A program made the translations under genes and the position numbers. A stretch of DNA of 6,524 nt, taken from assembly GCA_020053615.1 (NCBI GenBank), contig JAGVMW010000068.1, forward strand, positions 1 to 6,524. Direction: 5' to 3'. The stretch's first letter is position 1. Every line of letters begins with the position of its first letter. Below the pieces are notes generated by a model. It did no database searches, was not told where the DNA came from, and saw only the letters and a list, made by a program, of their open reading frames with translations. Origin of the DNA: an archaeon (GTDB taxonomy: Archaea; Nanobdellota; Nanobdellia; Woesearchaeales; GW2011-AR9). Below, one piece after another: positions 1 to 4,771 of the stretch.

Positions 1-478
1 GAAAACTTTCCGGTGCAGCATATTGTCTGTATACTTTTCGAGAAAGTTCTTCAGCTTCTTTACGGGTAATTATCTTATCGCCATCAACATCCGCTTCTTT
101 ATATGCTCTTTCTATGGCTTCAGGATGAGCTGCTTGCCAATATGTTCCTTCTGCACTAAAACCGTTTTCGCCATTAGGAATTACTTTAACTGTACCGGCA
201 TATACTCCCGCTACAATCCTTAAACTTACATCAGTCATACTTCCCATTACATATCCACTCATAGAAGCAGTAGCTCCGCCATAAGAAGTTTCTAATTCAT
301 GTAATCGGTCAAATCTTGAACTGACGGAATCGTATCGGGTAGTGCTTACGGAACTGGTTACAGGTGAATCTTGAGTTCTTGCAGATTGTCCGGTGGCGCA
401 TCCACTGGCTAACACTAAAGCTGCTAGCCCGCCCACTACCGTTCCTAAAAATCCTCTTCGAGTTATTTTTTGTATCAT
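1..478 (-). CDS. Tat-exported lipoprotein with an EF-hand-like calcium loop (3' end outside window)
   Basis: The frame is open from ATG at 478 to the left edge, giving 159 residues with no stop, so the C-terminus is missing. The N-terminus is a textbook twin-arginine signal: TRRGFLGT at residues 6-13, a hydrophobic stretch at 14-24, then an ASGC lipobox with Cys27 as the likely lipidated residue. This predicts export of the folded protein and anchoring on the outer face of the membrane. A Ser/Thr/Gln-rich linker (28-55) follows. Residues 130-141 form a canonical EF-hand loop, with Asp at positions 1, 3 and 5, Ile at 8 and Glu at 12; Lys replaces the usual Gly at 6. Only one loop is visible; a partner could lie beyond the edge. 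The gene sits 19 nt after the preceding lipoprotein gene, with a modest AAAGGT ribosome site 7 nt before ATG, so it is probably co-transcribed. I do not recognise the mature domain. Confidence 0.8.
   Translation of the reverse strand, partial: MIQKITRRGFLGTVVGGLAALVLASGCATGQSARTQDSPVTSSVSTTRYDSVSSRFDRLHELETSYGGATASMSGYVMGSMTDVSLRIVAGVYAGTVKVIPNGENGFSAEGTYWQAAHPEAIERAYKEADVDGDKIITRKEAEELSRKVYRQYAAPESF
417..460 (-). repeat. Signal-peptide DNA repeat, copy 1
   Basis: This 44-bp stretch encodes the RRGFLGTVVGGLAAL part of the EF-hand lipoprotein. It matches 781-824 at 39 of 44 positions by direct comparison, with the last 23 bp identical. The few differences fall mostly in synonymous positions. 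Confidence 0.85.
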
Positions 479-497
479 TTTTTTTACCTTTCTTTTT

Positions 498-839
498 TTA
501 TTCGCAGTCAAGCTTTTTCTCTCTGCAATATTTCATTAGTGGATCTTCTCTCTGCTCCAACCTTTCTCTCCTTTTACTCAAGTAGGTCTTGAAATCACCA
601 CTTAATATCTCATCGCTTTCTTCCAGTGTTTCTCTCATTTCCCGAACTATTTTCTCCAGATGGTCCTCTTCTACTACTTCTACTCCCGCTCTGGGTGCTC
701 GCATATAACTCTCTTCCCCCCTCAAAGCTCGTCCGGCTGTTCCAGTACTGGCGCAGCCTCCTGTGGCATAGGCTATAGCCAAAGCTGCTAATCCACCTAC
801 CACCGTTCCTAAAAATCCTCTTCGGCTAATCTTTTCCAT
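498..839 (-). CDS. Small Tat-exported lipoprotein, charged helical mature part
   Basis: This is a 113-residue protein starting with a twin-arginine signal (SRRGFLGT, residues 5-12), a hydrophobic region (13-25) and a TGGC lipobox with Cys29 as the probable lipid anchor. The mature part is short, strongly charged and rich in Glu, Lys and Arg, and residues 53-98 look like a long amphipathic helix or coiled coil. It ends with two cysteines seven residues apart (Cys105, Cys112), which could form a disulfide outside the cell. The start is firm: GAGGTGA at 847-853, an excellent match to the archaeal anti-Shine-Dalgarno, lies 7 nt before ATG. The signal-peptide DNA is nearly the same as that of the next gene downstream, although the mature parts do not resemble each other. 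It is the first gene behind its own TATA box. Function unknown; a surface scaffold or sensor subunit is only a guess. Confidence 0.82.
   Translation of the reverse strand: MEKISRRGFLGTVVGGLAALAIAYATGGCASTGTAGRALRGEESYMRAPRAGVEVVEEDHLEKIVREMRETLEESDEILSGDFKTYLSKRRERLEQREDPLMKYCREKKLDCE
781..824 (-). repeat. Signal-peptide DNA repeat, copy 2
   Basis: This is the partner of 417-460, encoding RRGFLGTVVGGLAAL of the small lipoprotein. DNA identity over the export signal without similarity in the mature proteins points to recent duplication or gene conversion of the leader alone. Confidence 0.85.
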
Positions 840-874
840 TTTTATTTCACCTCTTTGTTTGTTTAACTGATTAT

Positions 875-888
875 CCTCTTTAAAGAGG
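875..888. promoter_or_regulatory. 14-bp perfect palindrome at the lipoprotein promoter
   Basis: CCTCTTTAAAGAGG is a perfect palindrome. It begins about 7 bp downstream of the minus-strand TATA box and ends near the transcription start expected at about 873. A repressor bound here would block RNA polymerase recruitment, the usual position for archaeal repressor operators. It could instead form a 5'-leader hairpin if transcription starts earlier. No protein is assigned to it. Confidence 0.5.
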
Positions 889-895
889 GCGGTAG

Positions 896-903
896 TTTAT
901 AAA
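896..903 (-). promoter_or_regulatory. TATA box for the two lipoprotein genes
   Basis: TTTATAAA on the minus strand, preceded by a purine/A-rich CGAAACA stretch that could serve as the TFB recognition element. A start about 26 bp downstream gives a 5' leader of roughly 34 nt containing the strong ribosome site at 847-853. It separates the lipoprotein pair from the receiver gene upstream. Confidence 0.6.
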
Positions 904-944
904 TGTTTCGGTGTTTTATCACTTCAAAGTAAGAAAGGGCACCC

Positions 945-1577
945 TTACTCCATACACACTTTGCGGTATTTGTATTTTCCCTCGCCATCATGCACCAGCA
1001 AGTCTAAAATCCCAGACCAATCTTTTAGTTGTTTCTCGCTATATCCTTCTACAACGGTTCCGGTCTCATTTAGGGTTAAGCGACGTGGCGAATCCCTAAT
1101 ATCATACATGGCCAGTACTGAACTTCCCACAGTTAGCCGCATCTTTTTCTTAAGGTCACCGGCTTTAAAGCATGGAACATCGAATAGATCCATAGTTGCT
1201 GATACCGGTCCACCATGGTGAGTGGCATCAGTATATATCGCAATGTAAGGAACTCCTCGCTGTGATGCATATAAAGCTAAACTGTATCCCAAAGGAGCAA
1301 CTTCACTAGTGCTGAACCCATGCGTAAAGTGCACTCCTTCTTTCCCTTTACTTTCTCCTACAGGAAACATCATGTCGATTAGAACTACATCATATGGCAC
1401 TTCACCAGCTTTACCTTGTTCCACAAGATGTGTAGGGAATCCACCGAGGTATGCTATGGCTTCGGAAAGGTCTTTAGCTACGTCTACAGTATGGCCTTCT
1501 TGAACTAACTCTTCAATACTTCTGCGATGTTCGGGCTTATCTTCCACAATTAATATCTTTAACTTTCGTGTTTCCAT
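945..1577 (-). CDS. Stand-alone receiver-domain (response-regulator-like) protein
   Basis: This 210-residue protein begins with a CheY-type receiver pattern: strand 1 KILIVEDKPEH with acidic Glu12/Asp13, and strand 3 DVVLIDMMFP with Asp68 as the expected phosphoacceptor. Strand 4 YIAIYTD contributes Thr116, and VPCFKAGD supplies Lys138 in the conserved lysine position. Two insertions lengthen it: around 46-61 and around 73-98, the second Gly/Ser/His-rich. The loop after strand 4 reads TDATHHGGP, with a His pair at 120-121 that is not part of the ordinary receiver signature. About 60 residues follow the core, with no DNA-binding helix-turn-helix that I recognise, so it probably acts by protein contact. 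The start is supported by AGGAGGT at 1587-1593, which overlaps the stop of the preceding gene. It is cotranscribed with that gene (14-nt gap). No histidine kinase lies in the window. Confidence 0.8.
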   Translation of the reverse strand: METRKLKILIVEDKPEHRRSIEELVQEGHTVDVAKDLSEAIAYLGGFPTHLVEQGKAGEVPYDVVLIDMMFPVGESKGKEGVHFTHGFSTSEVAPLGYSLALYASQRGVPYIAIYTDATHHGGPVSATMDLFDVPCFKAGDLKKKMRLTVGSSVLAMYDIRDSPRRLTLNETGTVVEGYSEKQLKDWSGILDLLVHDGEGKYKYRKVCME

Positions 1578-1591
1578 TTTTTATTTACCTC

Positions 1592-2131
1592 CTAAATCGT
1601 TACGGGTTTAGATGGTTCTGTACCAACACTGGATACATAGGTCACACTTTTAGCTCCAAGGGTATACTTTAATCGCATCATCAACATTGCTAAAGTGTCG
1701 GTGCAAGTGCTAGTCCAAGGCTCCTCTAAGTCTAATGCCTTTTCTGAAAGCCTGTCTGCAGCTTTTAGTTGTTCGAGTTCAGTAAGTGCTTCCCCGACAT
1801 CACTTCCAGGACCGCTAGAGTCTAGCAAGATTACTTTTTTTCCGCTGACTGCTGAAGCTTCTTTTGCCAAATACTTTTCTAAACCCGATGCCCTACATCC
1901 AAAACAATCACTGGTGTATAAGGCAATGTAAACTTTATCCCCTTCTCCTAGGATATAGGTCCCTCTTTCGGCTTCTTTTCTAAGTTCAGCTAATTTTTTT
2001 TCTAAATCTTGGATAGTAGCTCCACCGCTCCCAAAATACGCTTTTGGTTCCGCAGGGCTTCCTACCCGTTTTCCTTCAGCAATAACTCTTTCATACAATC
2101 CTTTTAGTTCTTCAATTTTCGTTTCAATCAT
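1592..2131 (-). CDS. Unknown alpha/beta protein with a CxxC motif
   Basis: This 179-residue soluble protein has no signal peptide or membrane segment. Residues 1-57 are mostly helical and charged, with a short Gly-rich break (34-38). The core starts with strand KVYIALYTSD (66-75), directly followed by the CFGC pair (Cys76, Cys79), a helix, and a second strand KKVILLDSSG (98-107). Strand, CxxC, helix, strand is the order seen in thioredoxin-fold proteins, but the usual aromatic residue before the first cysteine and a clear cis-proline are missing, so I do not call it one. A third cysteine (143) lies in the C-terminal part, and KSVTYVSSVG (161-170) looks like a final strand. It is the first gene of the left minus-strand operon, with ribosome site GGAGGGATGA in the repeated leader and the receiver gene 14 nt downstream. 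A redox or metal-linked role beside the receiver is inference. Confidence 0.75.
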   Translation of the reverse strand: MIETKIEELKGLYERVIAEGKRVGSPAEPKAYFGSGGATIQDLEKKLAELRKEAERGTYILGEGDKVYIALYTSDCFGCRASGLEKYLAKEASAVSGKKVILLDSSGPGSDVGEALTELEQLKAADRLSEKALDLEEPWTSTCTDTLAMLMMRLKYTLGAKSVTYVSSVGTEPSKPVTI

Positions 2132-2163
2132 TTTTCATCCCTCCATTTTTTGTTTTGTTTTTA
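2129..2163 (-). repeat. Repeated translation leader, copy 1 (before the CxxC gene)
   Basis: In mRNA sense the unit reads A-rich tract with CAAAACAAAAA, then ATGGAGGGATGA, then an A-run ending in the ATG start codon (2131). GGAGG is the ribosome site. The same unit recurs at 3511-3543, 4358-4395 and 4684-4720, always ending at a gene start. Confidence 0.85.
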
Positions 2164-2170
2164 TCTCATT

Positions 2171-2191
2171 TACCAATTATGTTATTTGGTA
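2171..2191. promoter_or_regulatory. Inverted repeat TACCAA-N9-TTGGTA at the left operon's start region
   Basis: Perfect 6-bp arms separated by 9 bp, centred at 2181, almost exactly where the minus-strand transcript should begin (about 26 bp from the TATA box centre). This fits an operator for the divergently encoded TrmB regulator. The assignment to that protein is inferred from adjacency. Confidence 0.5.
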
Positions 2192-2202
2192 GTGGTAACA
2201 TA

Positions 2203-2212
2203 TATTTAAATA
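2203..2212. promoter_or_regulatory. Symmetric TATA box, possibly shared by divergent genes
   Basis: TATTTAAATA is its own reverse complement and reads TTTAAATA on both strands. On the minus strand it predicts a start near 2181, giving a leader of about 50 nt for the CxxC gene. On the plus strand it predicts a start near 2233, only about 7 nt before the TrmB ATG. No other TATA-like element lies in this 108-bp gap, so one box may serve both directions. Confidence 0.6.
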
Positions 2213-2217
2213 CTTCC

Positions 2218-2237
2218 TACTACTTACGGTTGTAGTA
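2218..2237. promoter_or_regulatory. Inverted repeat TACTAC-N8-GTAGTA just before the TrmB start
   Basis: Perfect 6-bp arms with an 8-bp spacer end 2 bp before the regulator's ATG and cover its predicted transcription start. The half-sites TACT and AGTA recall the TrmB operator TACT-N3-AGTA described in Thermococcus, though the spacing differs. Negative autoregulation is the likely role. Confidence 0.5.
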
Positions 2238-2239
2238 AT

Positions 2240-2992
2240 ATGGAAAATGCTCAACTGCTGGAATTAGCAGGATTATCTGAAAAAGAAGCTTTAATTTACT
2301 TGGATTTGCTGCAAAACGGAGCCAGCCAAACTGGAAAACTGTGCGAGAGAACTAAAATACCCAGTTCGCACATTTATTCTTTCCTCAATCACCTGCTAGA
2401 GAAAGGAATTATCAGTTACAAGTTAGTCAATAACCGCAAAGTGTTCTTGGCTTCTACACCCGATGCTTTAGCCAACTTATTTGACGAAAAAGAGAAACAG
2501 CTCAAAACCGAGAAAAGCAAGCTGTTTGAGTTCATTACTCAACTAAAGAAAGTTCCTGCAGAAACTCCCCGGCTTAATGATTTCAAGTACTTCCATGGGA
2601 TTAGGGGAATAAAATCTTTGTACACAGAAATCATGAATTATTGGCATCCAGGAGATGAATATTGTGTTGCTTCTGCTCCGTTAGAATCATTCCGCAAGCT
2701 GGAAGGGTTCTTTGTAGAAGTGGTGCATAAGAAAAGAATACAAGATAAGGTTGGATTGAAGATTATCGTCAATAATAACAGCGAAAAATTTGGCGGAATC
2801 AGAAAACAAATGCCATTGACGGAAGTGCGATATTTGGGTATTGATACCAAAACCGAATACGGCGTATTGAAAGATTACTTTTTCATGATAACTTATGCTG
2901 CTGAACCGTATGGATTACTTATTAAAGATGCTAATTTTGCCGGGACGTACAAAACTTTCTTTGGGATATTGTGGGAGCTGGCGAGGAAGTGA
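2240..2992 (+). CDS. TrmB-family transcriptional regulator
   Basis: This 250-residue regulator starts with the family's winged helix-turn-helix: LLELAGLSEKEALIYLDLL (6-24), the recognition-helix region KIPSSHIYSFLNHL (39-52), then the wing LLEKGIISYKLVNNRKVFLA (52-71). Residues 80-104 form a Lys/Glu-rich coiled coil suited to dimerisation. The C-terminal part (about 115-250) matches the usual effector region: HGIRGIKSLYTEIM (119-132), GDEYCVASAP (138-147) and VGLKIIVNNN (171-180). Family members sense sugars or other small molecules and repress, or sometimes activate, nearby genes; the ligand here cannot be read from sequence. ATG at 2240 lies only about 7 nt after the predicted transcript start and has no ribosome site, which suits a leaderless mRNA. 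It diverges from the left minus-strand operon and lies tail to tail with the right one, so it is the best candidate regulator of both. Confidence 0.88.
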   Translation: MENAQLLELAGLSEKEALIYLDLLQNGASQTGKLCERTKIPSSHIYSFLNHLLEKGIISYKLVNNRKVFLASTPDALANLFDEKEKQLKTEKSKLFEFITQLKKVPAETPRLNDFKYFHGIRGIKSLYTEIMNYWHPGDEYCVASAPLESFRKLEGFFVEVVHKKRIQDKVGLKIIVNNNSEKFGGIRKQMPLTEVRYLGIDTKTEYGVLKDYFFMITYAAEPYGLLIKDANFAGTYKTFFGILWELARK

Positions 2993-3015
2993 AAGCAGAG
3001 TAAAAGAGAATTGGT

Positions 3016-3513
3016 TTACTTGACTTTTTTCGTCCTTTTTCTTTCCTCTTTCTTTTGTTTAATCGTCTTCATGATTTCATCTATCACTTTAGTGTAAGTG
3101 CCTAGCAAATCATAAATCTTTAAGTCTACTTTAATTTTGGCCATAGCTACTCTTGGATATGCATCCCTAACTAAATGATATTGGTCAGCAGATCTCCAGA
3201 AGGCAGCACAATCATAGTCATCACTTTTTCTGGAAACATACAACAACAAGTCTGGTTTGCAGTCCCGGCGAGTGGTATGACTTGGCACTTCGCATTCATC
3301 AAAGGGGCTAAACTTCATCTCGGTACTTTCGATACAATCAGAGGCTGGGCTGACGATAAATTCTAAATCTCCCATTACACTCTTAGTTACCAATCTTTTA
3401 TCTTCGCGTGTTTTCTTGGTGTAATGCTCAAGCGTGGTCAATATAGCTCGAGCATCTCCTTCCTCTGAAGTAAATATCCTCACAAGGTAAGGTCTTTCTG
3501 TACTTTTTGTTAT
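3016..3513 (-). CDS. Unknown protein with a basic C-terminal tail; probable ATA start
   Basis: This is the last gene of the right minus-strand operon, about 165 residues from the proposed start. The repeated leader aligns exactly with its copies at the other genes, but the start position holds ATA (3511-3513) instead of ATG. No ATG lies in frame until far upstream (3612), where translation would run 95 nt antiparallel-free but out of frame inside the preceding gene and ahead of the ribosome site. A GTG at 3481-3483 is the alternative and would give 155 residues without a well-placed ribosome site. Visible elements: strand YLVRIFTSEE (9-18), strand DLEFIVSP (49-56), strand PDLLLYVSRKS (87-97), strand RVAMAKIKVD (121-130), a final helix (132-150) and a tail with about nine Lys/Arg in the last 15 residues. 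Alternating strands and helices recall a receiver fold, with Val where the phospho-Asp would be; this is weak. Four cysteines (60, 74, 85, 102). Confidence 0.7.
   Translation of the reverse strand: MTKSTERPYLVRIFTSEEGDARAILTTLEHYTKKTREDKRLVTKSVMGDLEFIVSPASDCIESTEMKFSPFDECEVPSHTTRRDCKPDLLLYVSRKSDDYDCAAFWRSADQYHLVRDAYPRVAMAKIKVDLKIYDLLGTYTKVIDEIMKTIKQKKEERKRTKKVK
3024..3060 (+). terminator. Oligo-T terminator region for the TrmB gene
   Basis: Several T-runs, including six (3025-3030) and five (3036-3040), begin about 30 nt after the TrmB stop. Archaeal transcription terminates at such tracts without a hairpin. The tract lies inside the convergent gene and is the complement of the codons for its Lys/Arg-rich tail. 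Confidence 0.45.
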
Positions 3514-3543
3514 TTTTTCATCCCTCCATTTTTTGTTTTGTTT
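3511..3543 (-). repeat. Repeated translation leader, copy 2 (ends in ATA)
   Basis: Same unit as at 2129-2163. Here the ATGGAGGGATGA block also forms the last three codons and stop (Met-Glu-Gly-TGA) of the preceding receiver-like gene, so termination and re-initiation are 4 nt apart. The start position is ATA, unlike the other three copies. Confidence 0.85.
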
Positions 3544-4360
3544 CCAATTTATCTTCACTTTCTTGCATCGGCATAGCCATTCTATACTTCTCCAAAAACT
3601 CGCCGTATGCAACTTTAGCTATCGCACTTTCTTTCTCACCTAAATATATGGATATCTTTCCACCTTCGTCTTCTATTCGTTTTCTGGTGTAAGTTAGAAG
3701 TTCTTTCACTTTCTCGCGATATGTGTCAATACATCCCTCTTCAACAAAACCATAACCACAATGAAAAATTCCAATTGGACGTACTTCTACTAATCCTTTT
3801 TCCCAATCTCTTCCAACCGGCTTAATTACTCCCGCTTCAACAAAATCCCTCAGCCTTCCGGTAGCTAATTCATACGCCATCTCTACGGTTTGTTGTAAGC
3901 TCCGATATCTTTTATCTTCTGAAGCTTCTTCTGATTGTCTGAACTTATTAGCCATATCCATACATGCACTGTAAGAACATTTTCCTTTCTCCCACTCGTC
4001 CCTTATGAAGCTAAATCCTTGTCCCATGCTCCTTCCAATAATTGGAAAATCCGGCTTTTTAATTAATAATTCATAACACAAGCTAGAACCACCTAATCCA
4101 TGTACTCCATCATCAGAAATTAACAGGTCTATACCACTACTTTCTGCATCTAACATTCTCTTTGCTACATCTCCACTAGGAGTAAGAGTAACTAACAATC
4201 CTCTTTCCGCAAGGGCTCGGTAGAGTGGTATGGCCATCCGAGATTCGTCTTCTAAAAACAACACCTGCCTTTCTCCAAAAATAGCCTCCTCTAATCCTCT
4301 GTCTTCTTTTGTTCTCTGTTGTGCAAGTTCAACTTCGGTTTCTAAAGTTTTTTCTTCCAT
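3518..4360 (-). CDS. Receiver-like protein with a long C-terminal extension
   Basis: This 280-residue protein has a charged helical N-terminus (1-29), then a receiver-like core. Strand QVLFLEDES (32-40) carries the paired acids Glu37/Asp38, and helix PLYRALAERG (45-54) is followed by strand LLVTLTPSG. IDLLISDDGVHGLGG (77-91) has Asp83 or Asp84 in the phosphoacceptor position, and strand FPIIGRSMG (105-113) carries Ser111 where Ser/Thr is expected. I see no clear conserved lysine after strand 5, so phosphotransfer is not assured. Residues 125-280 are an extension I do not recognise, containing GIFHCGYGFVEEGC (197-210) and a helical section (211-233). Five cysteines lie at 95, 128, 133, 201 and 210. 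ATG at 4360 follows the leader's GGAGGGATGA. It overlaps the next gene's leader and follows the small membrane protein gene by 32 nt, so the three are one operon. Confidence 0.75.
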   Translation of the reverse strand: MEEKTLETEVELAQQRTKEDRGLEEAIFGERQVLFLEDESRMAIPLYRALAERGLLVTLTPSGDVAKRMLDAESSGIDLLISDDGVHGLGGSSLCYELLIKKPDFPIIGRSMGQGFSFIRDEWEKGKCSYSACMDMANKFRQSEEASEDKRYRSLQQTVEMAYELATGRLRDFVEAGVIKPVGRDWEKGLVEVRPIGIFHCGYGFVEEGCIDTYREKVKELLTYTRKRIEDEGGKISIYLGEKESAIAKVAYGEFLEKYRMAMPMQESEDKLETKQKMEG

Positions 4361-4395
4361 TTTTTCATCCCTCCATTTTTTTGTTTTGGTTTTTA
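4358..4395 (-). repeat. Repeated translation leader, copy 3 (before the receiver-like gene)
   Basis: Same unit as at 2129-2163, with one extra A in the upstream tract. Its outer end overlaps the stop codon of the small membrane protein gene, so the leader fills the whole 32-nt gap between the two genes. Confidence 0.85.
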
Positions 4396-4686
4396 CTTCC
4401 TCACTTTATCAATAATGTATTCTATACCACCCGTTATACCTCTCGCAACTGTTCCACCTACTGCCATACCCACTCCCCCACTTAACATCGTAATGAATGG
4501 TAGTGATAACATGGCTGTCATCCAAACTAGCCCACCAGCCAAACATTCATTACTGCTAAAACTACAACTCATCTGAGGGTCGTAGTAACTAGCAATTGTC
4601 TTCAGACCATACGCATAACCTACACTCCCCGCTACAAGACCTGTTAGCCCTCCAATCCCTGTCCCAAATTCTCCCCAGTACCCCAT
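4393..4686 (-). CDS. Small Gly-rich membrane protein, two helices
   Basis: This 97-residue protein has two hydrophobic segments: about residues 9-34, rich in Gly (GTGIGGLTGLVAGSVGYAYG), and about 49-80 (LVWMTAMLSLPFITML followed by GGVGMAVGG). The Gly spacing resembles the close-packing glycine zippers of oligomerising membrane helices. Cys41 and Cys48 lie in the connecting loop and could pair if the loop faces outside. A short charged tail (DKVRK) ends it. I choose ATG 4686 because it follows the leader's G-rich ribosome site at the same spacing as in the other copies. The longer frame from 4749 begins upstream of the predicted transcript start (about 4734). It is first in the right operon, ahead of the receiver-like gene, so a membrane partner for it is possible. 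I recognise no family. Confidence 0.72.
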   Translation of the reverse strand: MGYWGEFGTGIGGLTGLVAGSVGYAYGLKTIASYYDPQMSCSFSSNECLAGGLVWMTAMLSLPFITMLSGGVGMAVGGTVARGITGGIEYIIDKVRK

Positions 4687-4720
4687 TTTTTCATCCCCCC
4701 CATTTTTTATTTTGTTTTTA
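4684..4720 (-). repeat. Repeated translation leader, copy 4 (before the membrane protein gene)
   Basis: Same layout as the other copies, but GGAGGG has become a run of seven G, and one C of the upstream tract has become T. It is the most diverged copy; because of the change the small Met-Glu-Gly-stop frame found in the other three is lost. Confidence 0.8.
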
Positions 4721-4737
4721 ATTTGTTTGTTATGTCC

Positions 4738-4750
4738 TAGTGATAACATA
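4738..4750. promoter_or_regulatory. Promoter block shared with the left operon
   Basis: TAGTGATAACATA matches 2190-2202 (TAGTGGTAACATA) at 12 of 13 positions. In both places it lies between the minus-strand TATA box and the repeated leader, where an operator or initiator would be. Confidence 0.5.
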
Positions 4751-4755
4751 GCTAC

Positions 4756-4763
4756 TATTTAAA
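4756..4763 (-). promoter_or_regulatory. TATA box of the right minus-strand operon
   Basis: TTTAAATA on the minus strand, the same sequence as the left operon's box. It predicts a start near 4734 and a leader of roughly 48 nt before ATG 4686, closely matching the left operon. Confidence 0.6.
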
Positions 4764-4771
4764 CGCTTGTA

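Noticed and set aside
364..585. Plus-strand open frame with Phe/Leu-rich translation
   Set aside because: It lies antisense to two clear lipoprotein genes; the hydrophobic look comes from T-rich complements of A-rich coding DNA.
928..949. Hairpin AGTAAG-N10-CTTACT around the receiver gene's stop, as a terminator
   Set aside because: No T-run follows on the minus strand, archaeal terminators do not need hairpins, and six-base arms with a 10-nt loop are weak.
2240..2992. Naming the regulator trmB with a maltose/trehalose role
   Set aside because: No sugar transporter or sugar enzyme lies nearby; family membership does not define the ligand.
3514..3612. Upstream ATG 3612 for the basic-tailed protein
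   Set aside because: The added segment only re-reads the end of the preceding gene and the repeated leader in another frame, and the ribosome site would lie inside the coding region.
2129..4720. Leader repeats as a CRISPR array or insertion-sequence ends
   Set aside because: Spacing is irregular and gene-sized, each copy ends exactly at a start codon, and there is no transposase or spacer structure.
4687..4749. Longer start (ATG 4749) for the small membrane protein
   Set aside because: It would start upstream of the predicted transcript start, and its extra residues translate the A-rich leader shared with other genes; ATG 4686 has the ribosome site.
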